Shown piece after piece: positions 1-10,397 of a DNA stretch of 59,174 nt (positions within the stretch are counted from its first letter, which is position 1; every line of letters starts with the position of its first letter). The stretch covers positions 1 to 59,174 of the forward strand of contig JAHIWS010000016.1 in NCBI GenBank assembly GCA_018815925.1, read 5' to 3'. Position numbers and translations under genes: made by a program. The notes under the pieces are model-generated. The model saw only the letters and a program-made list of their open reading frames with translations. It ran no database searches and was not told the DNA's origin. This DNA comes from Nanobdellota archaeon. GTDB lineage: Archaea > Nanobdellota > Nanobdellia > Pacearchaeales > GW2011-AR1.

Positions 1-149
1 TGGAAAATTCTTTAGAAGTGTTGGAAATACAACTATGGAAGCTGTTGATCACTACATTCGATCTTCTCAACCTTGGGTTTGTTAGTTTTAACATTTTTTA
101 ATCCTCGATACCTCGCGCTTTAGCGCGGGGTTATTCATTTTAAAAATAA

Positions 150-3074
150 TTAATCTGGATAACAATCATCAAAGTCCTCAAAATCAATATACCCATCACA
201 ATCATTATCTAATTCATCATCACATATTTCAATTGTAGGAAGAACCTCATCTTCACAGATTCCACTCCAGAACCCATATTCGCAGGATTCTATTCCAGCA
301 CTACACTCTCCAATTTCTCCTGTTCCTGTTGGACCTGTATAACATGTTCTAGTTTCCCCTTCTTCACAATCATAAACTATTGGTTCTTCACATTCTTGCC
401 ATAAAGATTCAATCCAATATTCTAAATCATGAACTCCAGGACCTATTTGTGTAACAACTTCTGAATCTAATTCTAAATGCAAGTTAAATTGTGTTTGTTG
501 ATTTATTTCCTCACAATCTAACTGAAGAACTCCTGCTTCAGTTTCAAACCAGCTAATACATTCATCTTCATCATATTCTTCACAATGTTTTAAACCAACA
601 AAAGCTTCATCTTCATTATTTGTGATAACTGTATTCATCATAGCAGGTGTTATTATGTTTCCTAATTTATTCATCCAAAATTGAACACTGTTTTCTCCTC
701 TCATACATACATGGAATGTAAAATCACATTCTCCTCCTGATTCTGGATCAATATTACATAAAGCAGGACTAATATATTCTACAAATACTGTTTCTACAAG
801 CTCTTCTTCAATTTCTTCACAATTCTCATTGTCTAGGTTATCTGTAGCACAAACTCTTAATAAATAATCTCCAACAGGAAGTTCTTTATTCATTAATGCT
901 TCCCATGTTCCGTAAATTGATTGGGTTAATCCAACTTCTCTAACTTTTTCTTCTTGATCATTTAATAATTCAGCCCAAACTTCTTTAATGCCTGTTTTTT
1001 CATCAATAATTGTAGCTACAATTGATTGTGAACATCTTTTTATTTCTGTTTCCCATGGTAAAGGATTATGAATTGTTATTTCAGGACCTTCACAATCTAT
1101 CCAATCTATTTGAGAATTCCATTCTTCTTCATTATTTAATAAATCAAAACTCTGCCAGTTTAGTTCTGTCCATGAACAATCTTCTAAACCTTCTAAATTA
1201 AATGGATTTTCATATAAAATAGGTTCATATTGTATTTCTTCATCAGCACATTCAGCAACATAATAAGTTTCAGCACATCCAACTTCAGTATCAGTGCAAG
1301 TTAAAGTAAACTCTGTTTTACAATTAACCCATAATTTTTCACCATCATTATATGTTGGTTCTCCTATTTCTTTTATTGTCACAGGAGACATTGTGTCTAC
1401 TTTATCTATTTCATATTGAACATCTTCTGAATTACCAACATTATCTACTGAAAAATATTCTAATTCATAAACCCCATCAATATCAAAACTAATAACACCT
1501 TCATATTCTATCCAGTTACCATTATTTACTCTATAATAGGTTATATCACATCCAGAATCACTATCACTACAACTTAATTCAATTTCTGTATTATCAGTAA
1601 TAAACCAATCAATAAACCATTGCATCCATTCAAATCCAGGATATTTTGGTTCTGAAATAATTTTTTCAGTTAAAGGAGCTTCTCTGTCTAAATCCCATTG
1701 ATGCCCTTTCATATTTTGATTACAAGCTTTGTCTGTAACTCTTTTTCTAACCCAGCAAATATTTTCTCCGTCATCAGGACAAACTTCAGAAATATCAATT
1801 AAATCTCCAAGTTCTGCATTACATTCTATTTCTGTATAATCTTCTGGACTTGATTCATCTCCTGTAATAGCTATCTCACACTTCCATAAATTCCCTTCTG
1901 CATCTTCATCAGTCTCATAAACATAAAAATCATCATTATACCATTCATCCCATGGCTCTCCTGTTATTGTTATTGTTGGTTCATTGTTATCATAATAAAC
2001 ATGTTCAGAATATTCACTCCAATCTCCTGAATTTCCAGCCATATCCCAAGCTTTTACTCTTATATAATAATCTTGGCCATTTTCAGGCGCATTAATTATT
2101 ATTGAATTTTCTTTTGTTGTTGTAGTGTAATAAAGAGTTCCATCAGAATAATAAACTTCAACTTCATAATAATCAATTCCAGCACATCCTTCATCTTCTA
2201 GAACATCCCAAGAAAAACTAGGAGCTTCATTAACATAATTAGCTACACATTCACTTGGATTTGAATGAATAATATTTATAACTTGTCCAGGCTCTTCTGT
2301 ATCAATGCAAAATTCTTGACAAGTTCCTTCTCCAACATTATTTAATTGGTCTGTTGCTCTACAGCAAATTTCGTGCCACCCATCAATATAAGCCAAATCA
2401 TCTTTATCTGATCTCCACTCTTCAACCAATTCATTAAATGCTCCGTCAACAGAATCTGCTCCAGAAAAAATATGATATGTATCTGGACTCTCTCTATTAT
2501 ATTGAACATTTATAATATTTGATTCTGTATCTGATGCTTTCCCATATACATAAAAAAATCCATTTTCATTAATATAAATAGAATCTGAGAAAAAATACTC
2601 ATTTTCATTATATTTATGTTGTAAAAAATCAACAGAACATTCTGGTTGTGTCTCTTCTACACAAGCTCCTTCAACACATTCATTTAAACATTCATAATCC
2701 ATACTTGTTTCTTGATTTCCATCACAAGTATATTCTGTTAAAATATTCCCATTACATTCGTCATTATATACTCCTGTTCCTCCTCCGCCTCCACCACTTC
2801 CTTCACAAGAAGGCCCATATATTGTTGAAAAAGATAGAATAATATTTGAAGCAGTAAAGTAATCTAAACCATCATCATTATCTGTACAAGTTTGGTCTTC
2901 ATTATAACATCCAGATAAATCATATTCTTGGTCTCCATCTATGCATGGTTCTCCAACTAACCCATAATCATAACCAAAATCAGAACATACAGGTTCAGCA
3001 GCACTAACAAAATTAAAACTACCAATTAATAATAAAAACAAACTAAACAAAAATAATCCTCTTTTTAAGCTCAT
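150..3074 (-). CDS. Large secreted Cys-rich surface protein with Ig/fibronectin-like modules and C-terminal MopE-like DNDCDG motif
   Basis: 974 aa ORF; N-terminal signal peptide; repeated 'D..P....' beta-module boundaries; C-term EICDDELDNDCDGYIDFEDFDDC. Confidence 0.75.
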   Translation of the reverse strand: MSLKRGLFLFSLFLLLIGSFNFVSAAEPVCSDFGYDYGLVGEPCIDGDQEYDLSGCYNEDQTCTDNDDGLDYFTASNIILSFSTIYGPSCEGSGGGGGGTGVYNDECNGNILTEYTCDGNQETSMDYECLNECVEGACVEETQPECSVDFLQHKYNENEYFFSDSIYINENGFFYVYGKASDTESNIINVQYNRESPDTYHIFSGADSVDGAFNELVEEWRSDKDDLAYIDGWHEICCRATDQLNNVGEGTCQEFCIDTEEPGQVINIIHSNPSECVANYVNEAPSFSWDVLEDEGCAGIDYYEVEVYYSDGTLYYTTTTKENSIIINAPENGQDYYIRVKAWDMAGNSGDWSEYSEHVYYDNNEPTITITGEPWDEWYNDDFYVYETDEDAEGNLWKCEIAITGDESSPEDYTEIECNAELGDLIDISEVCPDDGENICWVRKRVTDKACNQNMKGHQWDLDREAPLTEKIISEPKYPGFEWMQWFIDWFITDNTEIELSCSDSDSGCDITYYRVNNGNWIEYEGVISFDIDGVYELEYFSVDNVGNSEDVQYEIDKVDTMSPVTIKEIGEPTYNDGEKLWVNCKTEFTLTCTDTEVGCAETYYVAECADEEIQYEPILYENPFNLEGLEDCSWTELNWQSFDLLNNEEEWNSQIDWIDCEGPEITIHNPLPWETEIKRCSQSIVATIIDEKTGIKEVWAELLNDQEEKVREVGLTQSIYGTWEALMNKELPVGDYLLRVCATDNLDNENCEEIEEELVETVFVEYISPALCNIDPESGGECDFTFHVCMRGENSVQFWMNKLGNIITPAMMNTVITNNEDEAFVGLKHCEEYDEDECISWFETEAGVLQLDCEEINQQTQFNLHLELDSEVVTQIGPGVHDLEYWIESLWQECEEPIVYDCEEGETRTCYTGPTGTGEIGECSAGIESCEYGFWSGICEDEVLPTIEICDDELDNDCDGYIDFEDFDDCYPD

Positions 3075-3181
3075 GAAAAATTCATGAATGATTAGTATTT
3101 AAACATTATTGTGTTTTAAAGAATATATTTTGCTATTTATCGACTTTAATAATTTTTCTTTAGAATGAGAACCATTAAAAA

Positions 3182-4234
3182 TTACTCAGCTTTAACTTTT
3201 CTCTTTTTAACAAAAGAAATAATTAAAACAGCAATAAAAATTAAAGCAAGAAAACCAATCACCATTGTAGATTTTCCAAGTTGATTTCCTACTCCAACAA
3301 CAGCTCCTGTAATTTTAGAAAATAAACTTTTTTCTTCTGAAATTTCTTCAGGCAATGTTTTTTCAGTTTCTGTTGTTTGTTTTGGTTCTTGTTCAAAACT
3401 TAAAGTAGTTATTTCATTGTTGATAGGAGTTGTTCCACTTCCAGATGAGCTTCCACCACTGCCTCCTCCACTAGAGCCTCCCCCAGAGGAACCACCTGAA
3501 CAAGATCCACAATCAGTAGGGCATAAAGAACAACTTTCATCAGCATCACAGGTACCATCACCGCAAAATGGTTCTGGAATATCTATTGTGAATAATACTG
3601 TACTGCTACCACTCTGATAATTTGAATTAATTCCAATCACAGTAATATCATGATATCCTTCATCTAAGGTTAGAGTTATATTTGGATTAAATGTAATTGG
3701 ATCTGCAGAATTTAAAGCATACATCCAAATTAAAATATTTTGATCAGAAAGAACATCTAAATCAATTGAAGTTATATCATAAACTTGATTTACAGGTGAA
3801 ACAATTGTGATTATAGGAGGATCTGTGCAAATTCCGCAGTCATTAGAACAACTTGAGCAAGTTTCATCTCCCAAGCAATATCCATCTCCACAAGTTGTTG
3901 TTAATTCAAAATCTAAATTAGTATAACCTGCATTTTCAAAAATAAAAGTTTCTGCTTGCATTCCTCCAACATAAAAAGTTATTGTATCCCCTATTCTATC
4001 ATCTTCTGGATCTTCAACATAAAATCTATTTGGAACAGAACCATAATTTCCATTTTTTGTAACTGTTATATATTCATCTCCATCAATACTAGCAGTAATA
4101 ATATTATTGTCAGGAGCAGACGCCCCATTCACTGTTACATCTCCATAAAACCAATGAGGCATTCCAGGAGCAGCAGATATGATTGGTAGTAGGAAAAGCA
4201 AAGCAATTGTTAATGTAAATAATTTATTTTTCAT
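3182..4234 (-). CDS. Secreted, C-terminally membrane-anchored Cys-rich protein
   Basis: Signal peptide; two CGDG-C...C..C...CG.C repeats; Gly/Ser linker; C-terminal TM followed by KKRKVK. Confidence 0.7.
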   Translation of the reverse strand: MKNKLFTLTIALLFLLPIISAAPGMPHWFYGDVTVNGASAPDNNIITASIDGDEYITVTKNGNYGSVPNRFYVEDPEDDRIGDTITFYVGGMQAETFIFENAGYTNLDFELTTTCGDGYCLGDETCSSCSNDCGICTDPPIITIVSPVNQVYDITSIDLDVLSDQNILIWMYALNSADPITFNPNITLTLDEGYHDITVIGINSNYQSGSSTVLFTIDIPEPFCGDGTCDADESCSLCPTDCGSCSGGSSGGGSSGGGSGGSSSGSGTTPINNEITTLSFEQEPKQTTETEKTLPEEISEEKSLFSKITGAVVGVGNQLGKSTMVIGFLALIFIAVLIISFVKKRKVKAE

Positions 4235-4506
4235 CTTTGTCTCCTTCTTATTTCAACATTATAACTCAATCTTGGATCATCAAAGAATGTTTTAATAAAA
4301 TCATTAGAAATAGGATTCGCATTAGCATCTATTTCCATATTTATTTTTCCACAAATTAATGGAAAATTTTGATCAATGTATTTTATTACATTTTTACATG
4401 TTTTTATATCTAAACCTTTTAAAGTAGAATATTCAGTAGTATTTTTTGATAAGAAAATATTAGATTGATTAATGTTAAATCTAATTTTACTGTCTAATTC
4501 AGCCAT
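4231..4506 (-). CDS. Small hypothetical protein, paralogous to 4581-4829
   Basis: ORF; shared motif (I.YI..NFP.I....) and duplicated upstream region with the neighbouring ORF. Confidence 0.55.
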   Translation of the reverse strand: MAELDSKIRFNINQSNIFLSKNTTEYSTLKGLDIKTCKNVIKYIDQNFPLICGKINMEIDANANPISNDFIKTFFDDPRLSYNVEIRRRQR

Positions 4507-4510
4507 ATTA

Positions 4511-4557
4511 ACCCCATATAAATTTTATTTAAAAACATTATTGTTATTGTAGATATA
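4511..4557 (-). repeat. 47-bp promoter-region direct repeat, copy 1
   Basis: accccatataaattttatttaaaaacattattgttattgtagatata, identical to 4834-4880. Confidence 0.9.
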
Positions 4558-4580
4558 CTTCTATATATAATAAAAAGAGT

Positions 4581-4829
4581 TTAGTTTTCATTTTCCTTAA
4601 GACTTAATTCAAGATTATAATGCTCTTTGATTTTGGATTTTTTTCCAACATTTATTTCAAGCTGACTTTCTGTATAAATCATTGGAAAATTATGTTCAAT
4701 ATAATCTATTGCCTTTATTCTTTCTCCTAAATGTAAGTTTGTTAAAGTAACAGATTTATAAATATTGTTAATTATAAAACCAGAGGCTTTTTTAATATCC
4801 TCTTCTAATCGTAAAAGTATCTTAGTCAT
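4581..4829 (-). CDS. Small hypothetical protein, paralogous to 4231-4506
   Basis: ORF; AIDYIEHNFPMIYTESQLEINV resembles VIKYIDQNFPLICGKINMEID of the neighbour. Confidence 0.55.
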   Translation of the reverse strand: MTKILLRLEEDIKKASGFIINNIYKSVTLTNLHLGERIKAIDYIEHNFPMIYTESQLEINVGKKSKIKEHYNLELSLKENEN

Positions 4830-4833
4830 ACAA

Positions 4834-4880
4834 ACCCCATATAAATTTTATTTAAAAACATTATTGTTATTGTAGATATA
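4834..4880 (-). repeat. 47-bp promoter-region direct repeat, copy 2
   Basis: Identical to 4511-4557. Confidence 0.9.
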
Positions 4881-4912
4881 TATGCTTTAATTTATAATAA
4901 AAAATTTAATAT

Positions 4913-7900
4913 TTAAAAGATATCACAGATTTCCCCTAAAATACTATTTTCACAAACTGTTTCTGGATTGTAAGTATCTTCTGTATCCATTGCTATCCAA
5001 TATCCTGCTCCTGGATCCATTTCGTCACAAAGACCATATTCATACCACTGATCTGGATTATCAAGTTCCCAGTAAGTTAAAAGACTATTCCAGTTTGTTG
5101 GTTTGAAGAGCCCTCCATCAAGGTTCCTCAAAGAGTATAGTGTGCAATAAGCACTATTTCCATTGTTATCAGGTCCATAATATCCTTCTTCGCCCTCTGT
5201 TCCATAATAACCTATTAAGTTCCATCCTTCTATTAATTTTTTACTTGGAGGTGTGGTAGGGCCTGGTTGATATAAACTTCCTCCAACAACAAGCATATCA
5301 TCGTCAGTTGCCATAACCCAATAACCATTTCCTGTTTCTATTTTTTCTAAATCATTTGATGATTCATCTGGTCTGTACATATACCAATGATCTGTTTCAC
5401 CATTATAAGTATATACAGCTTCTACATTATCTTTTACTTCACTGAACACAACTTCAGGATCTTTATCAAGAGGATTAAATGGTACAGAAATTAAATTCCA
5501 TTTTTTATTTAATTGTATTTCAAACATTCTTCCATATACTTTGAACTTTTCATCATCAACTACCCAGTTTTGATCTTCAGGACCACCATTTCCTAATTCA
5601 TCAACACAGTAATATGCTAAGTTGTGTTCTGATTCTTCTAAGAAATGGAAATCTTCTATAATTTCGTTTGTACAACACCATCCTTCATCATTCCTTACTC
5701 CATATGTTTCACAATATTCTGGGGTTGCATCTTCTGCATCTAGTTCAACTTTAAAGCAAGTTTTTTCATTATCAACTGGATGTGGTTGAGGGTCAACACA
5801 ATCTAAAGTTATTGGAGTGTCCATGGTAACTTTCCAACATTTTCCTGGTTCTGAACAAAATTCTTCTAAGTCATAAAATACAGCATCTAATCCATCCCAA
5901 ATTATTTTAACTTCACCAACTGTTTTATTTGGAATTGGTGCTTGATTATCAACAATATCAATTTCAACTTCTGGTTCTACTTGAGTATTTCCAAGAGCAT
6001 CTTTACACCAATAAACAAACTTATGACATGAATCCTTTAATCCAGTAAATTCTTTAAATTCAGAATCTTGTCCTTCTTCTATTAAAACCCAATCTTCATC
6101 TACTTCACAATTATCATATTTCCAATACATTTCCCAGTTAATAATTTCATTTCCAACAGGATGTGGGTCTTGATCAGCACATTCTAATCTAATTGTAGAT
6201 TCATCTGTAAGATATTTATGGATTGGTGTTTGACCATCTACTTCAGGTCCAGTAATTGTTTTTTGAATTATTGGTTCTTTATTATCTACAAAAACACATT
6301 GCTTGTGTGTTGAAAATTTACCTACATTATCAGTTGCGATTATTTCAATTAGGTGGCATGAGTCTTCATCAATAGTAAATGGTTCTACATAAGGTGTCCA
6401 ACTTTCTTCTCCAACTTGTACTTCTTGACATCTTGGTTCACTTTCACAAGCTTCATTTCCTTGCAATAAAGTTACTCTATATTCAACACTCTCAACTCCA
6501 GAAGGATGTGGACCATTATCATAAGCATTTATATTTACCAGAGTTTCTGAATTAATATAATGAGGATAAGGAGTATCTGCTTCAATTGGGTCTGGATATT
6601 GTGGACCATTATATGTTTTTTCTATTGTAGGTCCTTGTTTATCAACAAAAACACATTGTGGTTTAACAGGTTCTTTTTTATCAACATTATCTATTGAATA
6701 ATATTCAATCATATGGCATGATTCTTCATCTATTCCAAAAGGTTCTTCATAAGTATTCCATACATCATCTTCCCAAGTGTGCATAGGTATACATAATTCA
6801 ACATTTTCACATGCAGAATTATCATCCATAAGTGTAACAGTATAGAAAGTATCTTTTACACCAGAAGGATGTGCTTCAGGATAATCTACAGATCTTAAAA
6901 TAATTTGGTGTATAGTATCAATATATTCATAACCAGTTGTTGGATCAATATATGCAACTGGTTTATATGTTTTAGTTGTTATAGGAGGTGTTTTATCAAC
7001 AAAAAAGCAATTCTTTCCCATAGGTCCTATGTTTCCAAGAGCATCAATACCATAAAATTCTATTCTATGGCAAGATTCAGGTATATCCCCTATTGGTTCA
7101 GTATATAATGTAAAAGCTCCTTCTTCATATTGAGCATTATAACAATAATTTTCAGGTTCCCAACAAGCTTCATCTTCCATTGGAGTTATAACATAATAAA
7201 TTTCTTCTTGTCCAACTGCACAAGGAGCATCAGGATAGTCTGTTGCTTCTAAACTAATTGTTGTAGCACTATCAATCCACTCAATTAATCCATAATCTCC
7301 TTCAATAATATATTTTGGATCACTAATTATTTTTTCAACTTCAGGTCCACTTGAATCAACATAAAGATTCTTAGTGTATTCTGCTTTGTTTTCTAATTTA
7401 TCCCAACACTCTACAATTAATTCATGTTCTGTTTCATCTTCAAAACTAATATAACAATCTTCTCCTTCACATTGGAATCCAGATCCATGGAATTCACCAT
7501 CAAGCCAATAACTCCATTCACAATAAATTTCATCTACTGCACAAATTTCTCCACCATCTATAGCATTTGTGTGAATATAAGTTCCTTCGTGTCCAATTGT
7601 ATCTTGAATCCAACAATCTGCTTCAGGATTATTTAAATCACAAGTTCCGTATGTTGGGCCTGAATAAATTTCAGGAGTAATTGTTGGAGGTGTTGAATCT
7701 ACTTTATAATATTGGATATGTGGTTCTCCACTTACTTTACCAACACCATCTCTACAAAAGTATTCTAGATCATGAATTGAATCTTCATCTTCATTAAAAT
7801 TAAATCCAAAGTGATTATTTACACTAGGATCTATTGGTACAACACACCAATCTTCTTCCATTTCTCCATTATATTTTTCACAATATTTTTCAGTAACATA

Positions 7901-9463
7901 ACCATCAGAATCTAAATCATAAGAAATTTTAAATAATAATTCTTCACCATGTGAGGGGTGTTCTCCTTGATCTTCACAATAAAAATCAATCTTATGTTCT
8001 GGTGTTACCCAGTGAAATACTCCATCTGTTTCAGGAAACATATCAGGATCTATATCTCTTATAGATCTCTCATCATTATTTTTTTTAATGATGGGGGTTG
8101 TATCATCTACAAAGAAACAATTATACTTAACATCTTCTATATTTCCTAAATCATCAATACTAAAGTATCTAAGAATATGACATGATTCTTCATCTTTTGT
8201 TATAGGTTCTCCTCTATAAAGCTTCCAATATTCAACACCACACACATTATATGCTCCTTGTTCTACACAATCATACCAATTTTCTGTGTTCTCCTCAAAA
8301 TCATAAGTACAACTTTCCTGAATTTCGTTTATACATCCTTCTTCAATTTCCATATCATATGGAGTTTCTGTATCAAAATATTGACTATTACAATATTTTT
8401 CAGGTTCCCAACAATACTGATATGCTCCTTCATAAACATCATTAACATACCATGTTTTATCTACTCCAATTGCACAAATTTCTCCACCATCTTCAGGATA
8501 TAATGTTATTGGTGTTGATGTTGAAATCCACTCTATAAATCCATCAACTACTTTTGGCTCTCCTAATTCTTTTTCTGTTGTAGGAGGTGTTGAATCTACT
8601 CTAAATACCTCAGTATCTTCAACTTCATTTCCTGCAAGATCTACACATTTAATATATAATGTATGAACAGAATCTTCTTCAAAAATAACTTTCCAAGAAA
8701 TTATTTCAGTAGGATCTTCTATTGGTTCTGGATCAAATGTATGTGTAAATATTTGTTGTCCATCAAGATCAATTGAATAGTAACAATAATCTATTCCACT
8801 TGGAGGGTCACATAATCCCTGGTCTTCTACTGATACAATTATCTCAGTTTCATGGTCCATTATCCAACATTCTTCATCTGTTCCAGGTGTTGGAGGGCAA
8901 TCCCCTTGTTGTGGACCAATTATATCTTTTGTTATAATTGGAGAAAGCATATCTACACTTGTTGTATCATATAAATAAGTCCAATAATCATTATCATCTC
9001 TTGTTTCAAACCTCCAATCTAAAGCACATTTTGGATCTTGTGGATCTTGTTCAGGAGTGTGAGCAGAAAAATAAAAATCAGCACATTCTCCATTTTCATT
9101 TAATGGATTATAATCCTCTGAAGTTTCATCAGCAACATAAAAACATGCAGGATAACTTGAGATATATAATAATTCCCAACCTGCTTTTTCTTCACAACTA
9201 AAATCAGTATAATCTATTGAACCCTCGTAATTTTTATAGATTCTAACTTCATTAATAGTATCCCCTGTTAATTTGCAAAAAGTTACAGTATAATCTACGT
9301 CAGAATCAGCTGGAGACCATTCTGGTGTTAACTCAACTGAACTTGTATGTGTATTTGCTGAGACTCCATTAGCAAAAAGAACAATACCTAAAACAGCAAT
9401 TAATCCGACGATGAGAAAAGAGAATTTCACAACCGCTCTTTTGTCTTTTAATAATTGCATCAC
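4913..9463 (-). CDS. Giant secreted modular surface protein (1516 aa)
   Basis: Signal peptide; about a dozen repeats of 'VD...P...K...GP.Y...' with HPSG and Cys pairs; C-terminal WNLISVPFNP...GYWV domain. Confidence 0.75.
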   Translation of the reverse strand: MMQLLKDKRAVVKFSFLIVGLIAVLGIVLFANGVSANTHTSSVELTPEWSPADSDVDYTVTFCKLTGDTINEVRIYKNYEGSIDYTDFSCEEKAGWELLYISSYPACFYVADETSEDYNPLNENGECADFYFSAHTPEQDPQDPKCALDWRFETRDDNDYWTYLYDTTSVDMLSPIITKDIIGPQQGDCPPTPGTDEECWIMDHETEIIVSVEDQGLCDPPSGIDYCYYSIDLDGQQIFTHTFDPEPIEDPTEIISWKVIFEEDSVHTLYIKCVDLAGNEVEDTEVFRVDSTPPTTEKELGEPKVVDGFIEWISTSTPITLYPEDGGEICAIGVDKTWYVNDVYEGAYQYCWEPEKYCNSQYFDTETPYDMEIEEGCINEIQESCTYDFEENTENWYDCVEQGAYNVCGVEYWKLYRGEPITKDEESCHILRYFSIDDLGNIEDVKYNCFFVDDTTPIIKKNNDERSIRDIDPDMFPETDGVFHWVTPEHKIDFYCEDQGEHPSHGEELLFKISYDLDSDGYVTEKYCEKYNGEMEEDWCVVPIDPSVNNHFGFNFNEDEDSIHDLEYFCRDGVGKVSGEPHIQYYKVDSTPPTITPEIYSGPTYGTCDLNNPEADCWIQDTIGHEGTYIHTNAIDGGEICAVDEIYCEWSYWLDGEFHGSGFQCEGEDCYISFEDETEHELIVECWDKLENKAEYTKNLYVDSSGPEVEKIISDPKYIIEGDYGLIEWIDSATTISLEATDYPDAPCAVGQEEIYYVITPMEDEACWEPENYCYNAQYEEGAFTLYTEPIGDIPESCHRIEFYGIDALGNIGPMGKNCFFVDKTPPITTKTYKPVAYIDPTTGYEYIDTIHQIILRSVDYPEAHPSGVKDTFYTVTLMDDNSACENVELCIPMHTWEDDVWNTYEEPFGIDEESCHMIEYYSIDNVDKKEPVKPQCVFVDKQGPTIEKTYNGPQYPDPIEADTPYPHYINSETLVNINAYDNGPHPSGVESVEYRVTLLQGNEACESEPRCQEVQVGEESWTPYVEPFTIDEDSCHLIEIIATDNVGKFSTHKQCVFVDNKEPIIQKTITGPEVDGQTPIHKYLTDESTIRLECADQDPHPVGNEIINWEMYWKYDNCEVDEDWVLIEEGQDSEFKEFTGLKDSCHKFVYWCKDALGNTQVEPEVEIDIVDNQAPIPNKTVGEVKIIWDGLDAVFYDLEEFCSEPGKCWKVTMDTPITLDCVDPQPHPVDNEKTCFKVELDAEDATPEYCETYGVRNDEGWCCTNEIIEDFHFLEESEHNLAYYCVDELGNGGPEDQNWVVDDEKFKVYGRMFEIQLNKKWNLISVPFNPLDKDPEVVFSEVKDNVEAVYTYNGETDHWYMYRPDESSNDLEKIETGNGYWVMATDDDMLVVGGSLYQPGPTTPPSKKLIEGWNLIGYYGTEGEEGYYGPDNNGNSAYCTLYSLRNLDGGLFKPTNWNSLLTYWELDNPDQWYEYGLCDEMDPGAGYWIAMDTEDTYNPETVCENSILGEICDIF

Positions 9464-9529
9464 AAATCAACAAATAAATACTATTTAAAGATTATTGTGG
9501 TTTTTTGAATATATTTAGATAGAAGTGGT

Positions 9530-10312
9530 TTAGTAACTCTTCCACAAAACTAGTTTCCCTTCTTCGTCCCTAAGAAATAAACTGTCTCCTGTTTCTGTCC
9601 AAACATAATCTTCACCTCGCCAAAATAAAACATTTTTTGTATTGGTTCCTTCCCCAACTTTAATTAATAATTCTGTTTTAGGTTCTAGATTTATTTTTGA
9701 AAAAATAAATTTTTTTCTTCCTTCATCTTTAATTGACCAATCTTTTAGATTACATTCAAAACCACACCTATTATATAATATGGCTTCTTGATCTTTATAA
9801 TCAAGTTTTTTAAGTTCAATACAATTAGAACAAACATCTTGTGATTTTTCACACAGGTTTTTATTACTTTCAATACATTCTTCCCATGCTTGTTTAAATT
9901 CATTATAATATTGGTCTTTTCCAGAAGGAAAATAATAATTTGCAAGACCTTCTTTTACTATCTCCCTATTTATATTAGTAAATCCAATAATAATATATCT
10001 TAGTTTTCTTTGATATAGATCTGTATCTTGTTTTTCTTTTTTTAGTTTGACAGTTGTATTTAGAATTAAAATTTCTAGATATTCTTTTGCTTCATTATAA
10101 TATAATTCTCCTTTTTCAGGTGAATTTATTCCTAACAACCTAACACTTTCATTATTAATAATAGCTGTATCTCCATCTATTACTCTTTCAACAATCCCAG
10201 TTTCATAATTTGTTAAAAAAATTTCAAGAGCATTATCAAGAAAAGGATAATTAATAGCTATTAATAAGAATATTAAAAAGAGAAGTAATATTTTTTCATT
10301 TCTTTTTTTCAT
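9530..10312 (-). CDS. Membrane-anchored thermonuclease (SNase-like) with C-terminal lamin-tail-like domain
   Basis: N-term TM; VERVIDGDTAIINNESVRLLGINSPEKGE..YQRKLRYI SNase motifs; C-term ILYNRCGFECNLKDWSIKDEG lamin-tail signature. Confidence 0.75.
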   Translation of the reverse strand: MKKRNEKILLLFLIFLLIAINYPFLDNALEIFLTNYETGIVERVIDGDTAIINNESVRLLGINSPEKGELYYNEAKEYLEILILNTTVKLKKEKQDTDLYQRKLRYIIIGFTNINREIVKEGLANYYFPSGKDQYYNEFKQAWEECIESNKNLCEKSQDVCSNCIELKKLDYKDQEAILYNRCGFECNLKDWSIKDEGRKKFIFSKINLEPKTELLIKVGEGTNTKNVLFWRGEDYVWTETGDSLFLRDEEGKLVLWKSY

Positions 10313-10397
10313 ATATTAAATAATCTAATATCCTATTTATTTATTATTGTAATTTGTTTTTCATAAAAAGAAAAAATTAGTTAAAGAAAGAACTAAA

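Noticed and set aside
6905-8503. Several 60-80 aa plus-strand ORFs (6905, 7424, 7958, 8251, 8258)
   Set aside because: Antisense to the 1516-aa surface protein, no start context or recognisable motifs; shadow ORFs
4913-9463. CRISPR-like periodicity
   Set aside because: Repeats are coding protein modules of irregular length and sequence; no identical repeat-spacer pattern anywhere in the window
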